Shown: positions 17,122 to 25,336 of the stretch, one piece after another
Layout: the number at the start of each line of letters is the position of its first letter
Position numbering within the stretch: position 1 is the stretch's first letter
Assembly: GCA_903819975.1 (NCBI GenBank)
Contig: CAIJFI010000004.1
Coordinates: 124,001 to 188,000 of the forward strand
Direction of reading: 5' to 3'
Source: an uncultured Bacteroidota bacterium
GTDB taxonomy: Bacteria > Bacteroidota > Bacteroidia > Chitinophagales > Chitinophagaceae
DNA length: 64,000 nucleotides
Notes under the pieces: generated by a model
The model's input: only the letters and a program-made list of their open reading frames with translations
Told to the model about the DNA's origin: nothing
Databases searched by the model: none
Position numbers and translations under genes: made by a program

Positions 17122-19323
17122 CTATAACGCTTCTAAATAAACAGAAAGTCTATCAATTGCTTTTGCAACCTCGGCCATTTGCTCATTTGTTTCCGCCCAG
17201 TTTTTTTGCTCTATCGCTTCTCTTACACCTGGAACGGTTTTAACACCATACCCTGTATAAAAACCTGGTGCATATAAGCTGTGTTTAAACCAAGGGCGGC
17301 GAGGTAAACCCGCTGTTGTTAATAATTGTTGTTCAGCAGAATATATCTTAGCATTAATTGTTGCAAGTTTATTTAAATCTGCCGCTTTTTTGGATGCTTC
17401 TAAATGGTTTGCTGCTTTTTCTAATTTTGCCAACGCATTTAACACGGGTGTAAAATCGATATAAGGCACTTCTGCTAATAGTTCTGGCGTTTTTAGTTTT
17501 TCTTTTGCGTCAGCTGCATAAACATATGCCTTGTTATTAATTAGCTCGTTTTCTACGCTAGCTTTTTCGCGAAGCTGATTAACATTGTTCATTAATTCGT
17601 TAATATATCCTTTTACTGTTTTATGTAATTCAGTAAAATCAAATTGTAACGCATCTGCATCTGCAAGGCGCATTACAACACGTCCTGTTGTTTGTGCAAG
17701 TGTTACTCCATATGCAAAGGTTGGATCTTTAAATCGCTTGTACATATCATATGAATCATATATGGAATGGTATTCTCCACCCTCATCTTCACCACCGTAT
17801 CCTATGTTTAAAGAAGGCACACCAAGGTGTTGAATAAAGGATGAATAATCAGAACCCGAGCCCATCGCGCCCAATGGATATTCTGTTGACTCAAATGCTT
17901 CTTTTTTTGCAGAAGGTGTCGCAGCTGTGGTTGCTCTTGAGGCTTTTGATCTTTCAAAAACCGAAACCCCGGTTTGTGGATCAATTACCGTTTTACTAAT
18001 TTCTGTAATTAATGGCGCAAAGGCATGTGAGCCCTCGGCACCTAAAAATCCTCTTCCGTTTCCATCAGAATTTATATAGGCTACTGCTTTGGCTTGTAAT
18101 TCAGCGGCGTGGTTTTCGACCCATTCTGTAGAACCCATTAAACCCGGCTCTTCGGCATCCCAGGCACAATAAACTAGAGTTCTTTTTGGTTTCCAACCTT
18201 GTTTTAATAAACCACCAATAGCAATGGCTTCTTCTAATTCAGCCGCCATGCCGCTTATTGGGTCTGCTGCGCCATTAACCCAGCCGTCATGATGATTCCC
18301 CCTAATTACCCATTGATCCGGAAATTCACTTCCTTTTATAGTTGCAATTACGTCTAAACCCGGTCTGATTTTCCAATCAAATGCTAGTTTTAAATGAACC
18401 ATGGAACTACTTGGTCCAATATGGTAAGTAAAAGGAAGTCCACCGCCCCATTCTCTTGGCGCAACCGGACCGGCCATATCTTTTAATAATGGGGATGCGT
18501 CTCCATAGCTAATTGGAAGTACTGGGATTTTTAATAGGTTTTTTGCATCATGATGGTCTACTCTTGGAGCGCCTTCAAGTGAAGCAATATTTGGAGTAGT
18601 TGGATCACCAGGATAAATAACCATATCCATAATTGATCCTCTTTGTACTGTTTGATCGTTTTTAAATGCACCAATTGGGTATGCATCACCTGCACCATAT
18701 CCATCATCGGCTGGATCAGAATAAATTAAACAACCAATTGCGCCGTGTTCTTGAGCAACCTTTGGTTTTATCCCTCTCCAACTACGACCATATTTTGCAA
18801 TCACAATTTTTCCTTTTACGTCTATGCCATATTTTGCAAGTGTTTCATAATCTTCTGGTAAACCATAATTTACAAAAACAAGGTTTGCTGTAACATCTCC
18901 ATCGGCACTCCAGCAGTTATATGTTGGAAGTTGGTCCACTTGATTACTTGTAGCGTCTTCTTTTAATGGAGTCTCTTTTAATTTTGCTTTATAATTAGTA
19001 GCACCAGATATTTCTAATGTTCTAGTTAATGGTGTAGGAAACATTAATTGATAGGTTTCTATTTTAGTGTCCCATCCGGCTTCTTTAAAAACTTTTGCTA
19101 TTTCGCTTGCAACCATTTTTCCTCCTACCGATCCAACATGATGAGGAACAGATGAAAGTAGTTTAATATTTTCACCAACTCTTTTTGCGCTTAACTGTGC
19201 GTCAAACGCCTGCTCGTTTTTAATTTCTTTTTCACTAGACTTAAAACCTAAAAGATTTTTTTGTGCGTTTGTTGTTGTTATAATTAAACACAACAATGAA
19301 AATATAATTGATTGTTTTTTCAT
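17122..19323 (-). CDS. Secreted M28 family metallopeptidase (glutamate carboxypeptidase II-like)
   Basis: A 733-residue exported enzyme (signal MKKQSIIFSLLCLIITTTNAQ). Domain order follows the PSMA/transferrin-receptor-like group: a PA domain, an M28 dizinc peptidase domain and a C-terminal dimerisation-like helical domain. Zinc and catalytic motifs are intact: GNHHDGWVNGAADPISG, CAWDAEEPGLMGSTEW (paired Glu), AYINSDG and GGEYHSIYDSY (final His). The family cleaves C-terminal residues from peptides. It is 15 bases downstream of nothing on its own strand but 14 bases after mgsA, so probably in the mgsA operon. Confidence 0.93.
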   Translation of the reverse strand: MKKQSIIFSLLCLIITTTNAQKNLLGFKSSEKEIKNEQAFDAQLSAKRVGENIKLLSSVPHHVGSVGGKMVASEIAKVFKEAGWDTKIETYQLMFPTPLTRTLEISGATNYKAKLKETPLKEDATSNQVDQLPTYNCWSADGDVTANLVFVNYGLPEDYETLAKYGIDVKGKIVIAKYGRSWRGIKPKVAQEHGAIGCLIYSDPADDGYGAGDAYPIGAFKNDQTVQRGSIMDMVIYPGDPTTPNIASLEGAPRVDHHDAKNLLKIPVLPISYGDASPLLKDMAGPVAPREWGGGLPFTYHIGPSSSMVHLKLAFDWKIRPGLDVIATIKGSEFPDQWVIRGNHHDGWVNGAADPISGMAAELEEAIAIGGLLKQGWKPKRTLVYCAWDAEEPGLMGSTEWVENHAAELQAKAVAYINSDGNGRGFLGAEGSHAFAPLITEISKTVIDPQTGVSVFERSKASRATTAATPSAKKEAFESTEYPLGAMGSGSDYSSFIQHLGVPSLNIGYGGEDEGGEYHSIYDSYDMYKRFKDPTFAYGVTLAQTTGRVVMRLADADALQFDFTELHKTVKGYINELMNNVNQLREKASVENELINNKAYVYAADAKEKLKTPELLAEVPYIDFTPVLNALAKLEKAANHLEASKKAADLNKLATINAKIYSAEQQLLTTAGLPRRPWFKHSLYAPGFYTGYGVKTVPGVREAIEQKNWAETNEQMAEVAKAIDRLSVYLEAL

Positions 19324-19337
19324 GTATTTTTTAAAAA

Positions 19338-19793
19338 TTAAATATTTCTATTAAGATAATGTGTGTAGTCTGGAAGTTTATATTCATACTCTTCTTGCAT
19401 AAATCTTGAAGTCATTAAAAAGTCGGCTGTTGATCGGTCACAAGCCATTGGTAGGTTCCAGGCAACGGCTAATCTTAATAAGGCTTTAACATCACTATCA
19501 TGTGGTTGTGCTTCCATTGGATCGAAAAAGAAGAATACAACATCTATATCTCCCGTTGCAATCATGGCTCCAATTTGTTGGTCTCCACCAAGTGGTCCAC
19601 TTAATAATTTAACTACTGGTTGGTCCAGGGCTTCTTCAATAAGCTTTCCTGTTGTTCCTGTAGCAACTAAAGAGTGTTTAGAAAGTTCTATTTTATTATG
19701 GATTGCCCATTCTATTAAATCCTTTTTTTTATTATCATGCGCAATAAGTGCAATTTTTTTTCTACGCTCTAATTTTCTCATGTTTTTAGACAT
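19338..19793 (-). CDS. mgsA: Methylglyoxal synthase
   Basis: A 151-residue cytosolic enzyme that turns dihydroxyacetone phosphate into methylglyoxal and phosphate. All key residues fall at the E. coli positions: His19, GTTGK (46-50), Asp71 (GGDQQIGA), Asp91 (FFDPMEAQPHDSD), His98 and Asp101. It lets cells relieve phosphosugar stress by a bypass of lower glycolysis. It lies 27 bases downstream of the acyltransferase gene and just upstream of the M28 peptidase gene. Confidence 0.96.
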   Translation of the reverse strand: MSKNMRKLERRKKIALIAHDNKKKDLIEWAIHNKIELSKHSLVATGTTGKLIEEALDQPVVKLLSGPLGGDQQIGAMIATGDIDVVFFFFDPMEAQPHDSDVKALLRLAVAWNLPMACDRSTADFLMTSRFMQEEYEYKLPDYTHYLNRNI

Positions 19794-19820
19794 TGTACTT
19801 AATTTAAAATTACTAGATAA

Positions 19821-20696
19821 TTATACCTCAGATGTGTGTTTGCTTAATAAAAGCACACATAACAAGGTACCTAAAATTATTGGTAGTGGTAAACCAATTA
19901 TATAAAGAATGGTTGATATTAATAAAATATAAACTGGATATGTAAAAAGTAAAAGACTAAACAATACAGAGTCAAAAAATACAGTTCCTGTTGTTTTTTT
20001 AGTGGCTATTTTTTTAATTAAATTATAATATGGGAGATTAAAATAATAGATAGGGTTTTTCTTTATCCTTGTTGGTTGATTCGGGATAAAAATATTTTGT
20101 TCTAAAATATGAAAAGCTTTTTTATTAAACTCAACCCTGTCTTTTGGACTTATAATTGATTGATCTAAGTTTATTTCAGATAATCCTATGTTTACCTTTT
20201 TACCTATACCCCTTAATTGATTATACGCGATACCAACTGCGTGTATTATTGGATAAATACCTTGTTTATGAGCTCCCTCTAAAATTCTAGTGGTTCCTTT
20301 TTTAAACGGCTGTAGATTATGAGCGTTAATACAAGTGCCTTCTATAAATATTAATACCGCCTCTCCTTTATTTAATAATTTAATAGATTCATTAAAAGCA
20401 AATTCGTTTAAATGTAAAAATTGTTTACCCTCTCTTAATCTATAAACTGGAATCATATTTAATAAGCCCAATAAAAAGCGATGGTGTTTTTTTGTGAATG
20501 CGTCTCCTCTTGCTAAAAAATATACACGTCTTTTATATTGTGCGCCAATAATAATTGCATCTAAAAAAGAGTTGGGGTGATTTGCAATAATTAATAAAGA
20601 CCCTTTTTGTTTTAATAAGTGTTTATTCCTGATATTTATATCAGTGCAAAACAACCAAAGGGCGGCTCTAATGAATAGTTTTAATAATCTAATCAA
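19821..20696 (-). CDS. Lysophospholipid acyltransferase family protein (PlsC-like)
   Basis: A 291-residue membrane-associated acyltransferase. The catalytic NHPNSFLD (His40, Asp46) and the acceptor-binding EGT (119-121, FIEGTCIN) motifs are present; a hydrophobic C-terminal stretch (about 245-285) forms two helices. It probably acylates lysophosphatidic acid or another glycerol-phosphate lipid. The start appears to be TTG (MIRLLKLF), since no ATG occurs before the catalytic motif. It begins 26 bases past the recA terminator with no clear promoter of its own, so expression may depend on readthrough. Confidence 0.85.
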   Translation of the reverse strand: MIRLLKLFIRAALWLFCTDINIRNKHLLKQKGSLLIIANHPNSFLDAIIIGAQYKRRVYFLARGDAFTKKHHRFLLGLLNMIPVYRLREGKQFLHLNEFAFNESIKLLNKGEAVLIFIEGTCINAHNLQPFKKGTTRILEGAHKQGIYPIIHAVGIAYNQLRGIGKKVNIGLSEINLDQSIISPKDRVEFNKKAFHILEQNIFIPNQPTRIKKNPIYYFNLPYYNLIKKIATKKTTGTVFFDSVLFSLLLFTYPVYILLISTILYIIGLPLPIILGTLLCVLLLSKHTSEV

Positions 20697-20721
20697 CTCT
20701 TTTTTTTATAAATATAAAAAA

Positions 20722-20743
20722 ACCGCACCATAAATGATGCGGT
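20722..20743 (-). terminator. Rho-independent terminator after recA
   Basis: Arms ACCGCA (20722-20727) and TGCGGT (20738-20743) with a short loop; on the minus strand the hairpin is followed by TTTTTTTATA. It lies about 37 bases beyond the recA stop. Confidence 0.85.
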
Positions 20744-20779
20744 CCGTACCTACTAACCTTTAAAAACTAGTTGAATATT

Positions 20780-21799
20780 TTATTTACTTGCTGCTTCCTC
20801 TACTTTCGCTGCAATTTTTGCTCTAATTTTTGCTTCAATTTCATTTGCCATTTCTGGATTATCGTGTAAAATTGTTTTTACAGAATCGCGTCCTTGGCCT
20901 AATTTATTTCCTTCATAACTAAACCAGCTTCCGCTTTTATTGATAATTTCTAATTCTACACCCATATCAATAATTTCACCAATTTTACTAATTCCTTCTC
21001 CAAAAATTATTTCAAACTCTGCTGCTCTGAAAGGCGGTGCTACCTTGTTTTTTACCACTTTTACTTTTACTCTATTTCCTATCGCTTCATCACCATCTTT
21101 AATTTGTGCCATTCTTCTAATATCTAAACGAACTGAGGCATAGAATTTTAAAGCATTTCCACCTGTTGTTGTTTCAGGGTTACCAAACATTACTCCAATT
21201 TTTTCACGTAATTGGTTAATGAAAATACATACCGTACCTGTTTTGTTAATTGTTGCTGTTAATTTTCTTAATGCTTGAGACATTAAACGAGCGTGTAATC
21301 CCATTTTAGAATCACCCATTTCACCTTCTAATTCACTTTTTGGAACCAAAGCTGCAACAGAATCAATTACTACCACATCTATCGCTCCTGATAAAATTAA
21401 ACGATCCGCTATTTCTAATGCTTGCTCACCATAGTCTGGTTGAGAAACTAATAAATTATCTACATCAACTCCTAGTCTTTTTGCATATGCACTATCAAAA
21501 GCATGTTCAGCATCGATTATTGCACACATTCCTCCTTTTTTCTGAGCTTCTGCAATTACATGAATCGCAACAGTTGTTTTACCTGAAGACTCTGGACCAT
21601 AAATCTCAATAATTCTTCCTTTTGGTAAACCACCAATTCCTAATGCAGTGTCTAGTCCTATTGAACCAGTAGAGATAACTTCCTGAGGTTCTTGACTTCT
21701 CTCATTCATCATCATCACACTACCTTTTCCGTAATCTTTATCGATTTTATCGATTGTTAACTTAAGGGCTTTTAATTTTTCAGCATTTGCAGTACTCAT
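20780..21799 (-). CDS. recA: Recombinase RecA
   Basis: A 339-residue strand-exchange ATPase. Walker A GPESSGKT is at 68-75, the signature [14 protein letters not shown] is in the core, the DNA-binding loop region [20 protein letters not shown] is intact and the Lys/Ala-rich C-terminus is as expected. It catalyses homologous recombination and LexA/UmuD-type co-proteolysis where those exist. A LexA box was not recognised upstream. The gene is divergent from the ppiD-like gene across an unusually long AT-rich gap and ends at a strong hairpin terminator. Confidence 0.98.
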   Translation of the reverse strand: MSTANAEKLKALKLTIDKIDKDYGKGSVMMMNERSQEPQEVISTGSIGLDTALGIGGLPKGRIIEIYGPESSGKTTVAIHVIAEAQKKGGMCAIIDAEHAFDSAYAKRLGVDVDNLLVSQPDYGEQALEIADRLILSGAIDVVVIDSVAALVPKSELEGEMGDSKMGLHARLMSQALRKLTATINKTGTVCIFINQLREKIGVMFGNPETTTGGNALKFYASVRLDIRRMAQIKDGDEAIGNRVKVKVVKNKVAPPFRAAEFEIIFGEGISKIGEIIDMGVELEIINKSGSWFSYEGNKLGQGRDSVKTILHDNPEMANEIEAKIRAKIAAKVEEAASK

Positions 21800-22595
21800 G
21801 GTTAATCGTTTTATGTTTTCTTTGAATATTTATGTGAAGATAGGGATAATTTGTTAATAAACTAAAATATTTAGTATTTTTTTACTAATTTGATTAGTTA
21901 TATTTATTTGGATTTGGTAAAATTATATATAAATTATTGATTATCATTGTTTTAGTTAATTAGTAATAAAATTAGTATTTTTTAGTATTGCTATTTAAAG
22001 TATTTATACCTTTTTTATTTTTGAGCTTATTATTGCTATTTTTTCACTTGAATAAAAGTAGGGTATTTTAAATCAGTCTCCCAAAACTGGTACAAAAACA
22101 GATTGTTAATTTCTATTGTAGTATTAAACTATAATACATTTATATAAACAACCTAATACTATTACACCTGTGTATAAGTTAATATCTTAGTTATTAACAA
22201 TTAATTTTTTAATTAATAAGAATAATACTATTAATACAATTACCTCTAGAATGCTTTCATAATAACAATTACAGGAAATATATTGTTCATATAAATTTTT
22301 TTATTTTTTTCACCATACTAAGAACTCACATATTATACACTGTTAATTAACGGGTATAAACTATCCTCTTTTTTAAACATTGTTTATTATTCTTCATAAC
22401 CTGTATTACTTATTCTAAACTTATTAAGGTTTATTCACTTCAAAAGGGCAGATATCCACCAAATTTTAATTTATCCACTTCGGGTATGTGTATTTTTAAT
22501 TGTATTTTTTAAGTAAAACAGCCTGAAATTTATAGCTATAAGCCTATTTAGTTGTAAGAAACCTTTATTTTTGCCTTCCTATAATATAAGTATAT
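21800..22595. other. 0.8 kb AT-rich intergenic region with DnaA-box-like sites (candidate replication origin)
   Basis: The longest gene-free stretch in the window, between divergent recA and the ppiD-like gene. No ORF or RNA gene is recognised. It contains one perfect TTATNCACA DnaA box on the minus strand (22169-22177) and three TTATNCACT sites on the plus strand (22333-22341, 22431-22439, 22471-22479), plus a weak one at 22452-22460. Near 21871-21888 is an inverted repeat TTAGTA-N6-TACTAA, and TAG/TTAG triplets recur at 21955-21990, reminiscent of DnaA-trio tracts. An origin is possible; long AT-rich regulatory DNA is the alternative. Confidence 0.4.
22566..22573 (+). promoter_or_regulatory. 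Putative -7 element of the ppiD-like gene
   Basis: TATTTTTG, a full match to TAnnTTTG, 22 bases before the ATG at 22596. Confidence 0.45.
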
Positions 22596-24689
22596 ATGTC
22601 AATTATTCAGAACATTAGAGAAAGAGGTGCTTGGATCATCTTTGGTATTATTGCAATTGCATTAATCGCGTTTATTTTACAAGACGGTATTGGTCGTAAA
22701 AGAGGTAGTAACGATGTTTCTACTTTAGGTAAAGTAAATGGAGAAGTAATTAATAAGAGAGAATTCGATGAAAAAGTAGATATACAAGTTCAAAATTATG
22801 CTTCTCAGGGTGTTAAAAGAGAGCAAATGATTGGTTACTTATGGAATCAAGAAGTTGATAGATTATTGTTTTCTACAGAAGCAGATAAACTTGGAATTTC
22901 TGTAGGAACTAAAGAATTATCAGATGTTCTTTTTGGAAATGAATCACCTTTTAAACAGGAATTTACAGATAAATCAACTGGTGAGTTTAAGGTTAATGAT
23001 GCAAAGAATGCATTAGCAAAAATTAAGAAAGGAAAAACTAAAGAAGAATTACAACAAAAAACACAGGTTGAAAAATTTTATATTGAACCTGCAGTAGAAA
23101 ATAGAATTAGAAATAAATACCAAGCTTTAGTTGTTAAGGGTGTTCAAATGCCTAAGTGGTTAGCAGAAAAACAATATGCAGATTTAAACAACATTGCTTC
23201 AATAAATTATGTAGCCGTTCCTTATACAACTATTTCTGATAGCTCTGTAAAAGTAACAAATGATGAAGTTGCTAATTATTTAAAAGAAAACCCAGCTGCA
23301 TATCAGGTTGAAGAAACTTCAAGAAACATTGGTTATATAGGATTTAGCGCAGCCCCATCAGCTTCTGATTCATTAAACGCAAAAAATGAAATTATCGCCT
23401 TAAAAGATGCGTTTAAAACAGCACCAGACGCCGCTTCGTTTTTAAACAAGACGGGTAGCGAGATCCCTTTTTATAACAGCTATATAAGTAAAAAGATTTT
23501 ACAAATACCTGCTAAAGACTCGGTATTAAGTATGCCAATAGGTAATGTTTATGGACCATATGTAGATGGTAAAAACTATACCATTGCAAAATTATTAGGT
23601 ACAAAACAATGGCCAGACAGCACAGGTGTTAGACATATTTTAGTAGCTACTACTAATCCACAAAACGGACAACAGGTTAAAGACGATAGTAGTGCAAAAA
23701 AATTAATCGATAGTATAAGCGCTGCAATTAAAGGTGGTGCAAGTTTTGAAGCATTATGTGAAAAATATTCTGACGATGGTGGTAGTAAAGCAAAGGGTGG
23801 TGATTTAGGAATGTTTGGTCAAGCTCAAATGGTTCCTGCTTTTAATGATTATGCATTTGATAATTCAGTTGGAACAAAAGGTGTTATAAAAACCGATTTT
23901 GGATATCACTATGTTGAGATTTTAAAACAAACACCTCGCGGACCTGCATATAAAATTGCATATTTATCTAAGCCAATCATTCCTAGTAACGAAACAATAA
24001 ATAGCGCATCTACGGCTGCAGCTCAGTTTGCTTCTACAAGTAAAGATGTTAAGTCTTTTAATGAGAATGCCGTTAAATTAGGTAAACAAGTATTACCAGC
24101 TACCGGTATTAAGGCAAATGATTTTGAAATACAAGGTCTTGGTGAAACAAGACAAACGGTACGTTGGATATATGAGAAAAATGTAAATGATGTATCTGAA
24201 CCCTTCGAGATTGCTGACACTTATATAGTTGCTGTAATTACTGCCGAAGAAAAAGCCGGCTTAGCTAGCGTTGAAGCCGCAAGACCACAGGTTGAAGGAA
24301 TTATTAGAGATCAAAAGAAGGCAGAAAAAATCAAGCCTACTTTAAAAGGTGGTTCTATCGAAGCTATTGCAGCAAGTGCAAAAGCTTTAGTACAAAAAGC
24401 AGATAGTTTAAGTTTTACATATTCTATGGTTCCTGGTTTAGGCAATGAACCAAAATTAATTGGTGCAGCATTTAATAAAGCATTAGTTAATAAAGTAAGT
24501 GAACCAATTGCTGGTAATACAGGTGTTTTTGTACTATCTGTTAATAATGTAAGCGCTAAACAAGCTCAACAAGAGTTAAACTTCTTTAAAGAAGAAAGTT
24601 TAAATAGAACAAGAAGTAGTTTGTTTAGATCTAATACTTCACTTAAGAAGGTTGCAACTATCGTAGACAATCGTTCTAAATTATACTAG
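22596..24689 (+). CDS. PpiD-like peptidylprolyl isomerase / SurA-type foldase
   Basis: A 697-residue inner-membrane-anchored periplasmic foldase. One N-terminal helix (about 11-29) is followed by a SurA-type N-terminal chaperone region (VNGEVINKREFDEKV) and a central parvulin domain with GVRHILVAT, AKGGDLGMFGQAQMVPAF and DFGYHYVEIL, at about residues 345-450. A second, more divergent isomerase-like region follows. This architecture is that of PpiD, which helps outer-membrane and secreted proteins fold as they leave SecYEG. It is monocistronic, with a perfect hairpin terminator after the stop. Confidence 0.9.
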   Translation: MSIIQNIRERGAWIIFGIIAIALIAFILQDGIGRKRGSNDVSTLGKVNGEVINKREFDEKVDIQVQNYASQGVKREQMIGYLWNQEVDRLLFSTEADKLGISVGTKELSDVLFGNESPFKQEFTDKSTGEFKVNDAKNALAKIKKGKTKEELQQKTQVEKFYIEPAVENRIRNKYQALVVKGVQMPKWLAEKQYADLNNIASINYVAVPYTTISDSSVKVTNDEVANYLKENPAAYQVEETSRNIGYIGFSAAPSASDSLNAKNEIIALKDAFKTAPDAASFLNKTGSEIPFYNSYISKKILQIPAKDSVLSMPIGNVYGPYVDGKNYTIAKLLGTKQWPDSTGVRHILVATTNPQNGQQVKDDSSAKKLIDSISAAIKGGASFEALCEKYSDDGGSKAKGGDLGMFGQAQMVPAFNDYAFDNSVGTKGVIKTDFGYHYVEILKQTPRGPAYKIAYLSKPIIPSNETINSASTAAAQFASTSKDVKSFNENAVKLGKQVLPATGIKANDFEIQGLGETRQTVRWIYEKNVNDVSEPFEIADTYIVAVITAEEKAGLASVEAARPQVEGIIRDQKKAEKIKPTLKGGSIEAIAASAKALVQKADSLSFTYSMVPGLGNEPKLIGAAFNKALVNKVSEPIAGNTGVFVLSVNNVSAKQAQQELNFFKEESLNRTRSSLFRSNTSLKKVATIVDNRSKLY

Positions 24690-24703
24690 TTTAAATTTTA
24701 TAT

Positions 24704-24738
24704 AATAACAAAGCCTCCAATTAGGAGGCTTTGTTATT
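24704..24738. terminator. Strong bidirectional-looking terminator after the ppiD-like gene
   Basis: Perfect 15-base arms at 24704-24718 and 24724-24738 with a 5-base loop, GC-rich near the loop and A/T-rich at the base, 15 bases past the stop codon at 24689. Confidence 0.88.
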
Positions 24739-24788
24739 TATGGTGTTTATTTATTCTAATTTCGAAAGACTAAGACATTAAAACTCCC

Positions 24789-24796
24789 TAATTTTG
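24789..24796 (+). promoter_or_regulatory. -7 element abutting the DUF2480 start codon (leaderless)
   Basis: TAATTTTG, a full match to TAnnTTTG, then 4 bases, then ATG at 24801. Confidence 0.5.
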
Positions 24797-24800
24797 TACT

Positions 24801-25307
24801 ATGTCAGAAGTTTTTAATAATAAGGTTGCAGAAAGCGGAATCATTACAATTGATCTAGCTACTTTTTTACCAAGCAATGAAATTGTTTTGTTTGATATTA
24901 AGCCTTATTTATTCATGGAGTTAATATTAAAAGAAAAAGACTTTCGAGCCTCTTTGGCCGCTATAGATTGGTCTATATATCAAGACAAAATTGTTGGTAT
25001 TTTTTGTTCTGCGGATGCAATAATTCCAATGTGGGCTAATATGCTTATTGTATCTGGTTTACAACCCATTGCAAAAGCTGTTTATTTTGGTAATGAAAAT
25101 AAAGTTCGCGAACAAGTATTATTAGAAAAAATAGGACAACTTAACACACAAGATTATTTAGACCAAAGAGTTGTCATAAAAGGCTGTGGCGAAACTCCAA
25201 TTGGAGAGAGTGCTTATGTTGCCATCACTCAAAAACTTAGACCCGCTGTTAAAAGTATTATGTATGGTGAACCATGTAGTACCGTTCCTGTATATAAAAG
25301 AAAGTAG
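24801..25307 (+). CDS. DUF2480 family protein
   Basis: A 168-residue cytosolic protein of the Bacteroidota-specific DUF2480 family. Recognisable segments are IDLATFLPSNEIVLFDIKPYLFMELILKEKDFR near the N-terminus, DKIVGIFCSADAIIPMWANML in the middle and KGCGETPIGESAYVAITQKLRPAVKSIMYGEPCS near the end. The conserved Cys residues (KGCGE, GEPCS) could bind metal or be redox-active, but no function is established. The promoter box is 4 bases from the ATG. It converges on polA. Confidence 0.85.
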   Translation: MSEVFNNKVAESGIITIDLATFLPSNEIVLFDIKPYLFMELILKEKDFRASLAAIDWSIYQDKIVGIFCSADAIIPMWANMLIVSGLQPIAKAVYFGNENKVREQVLLEKIGQLNTQDYLDQRVVIKGCGETPIGESAYVAITQKLRPAVKSIMYGEPCSTVPVYKRK

Positions 25308-25336
25308 TACACTTTTTTGTAAAACCACTTGTTTTA

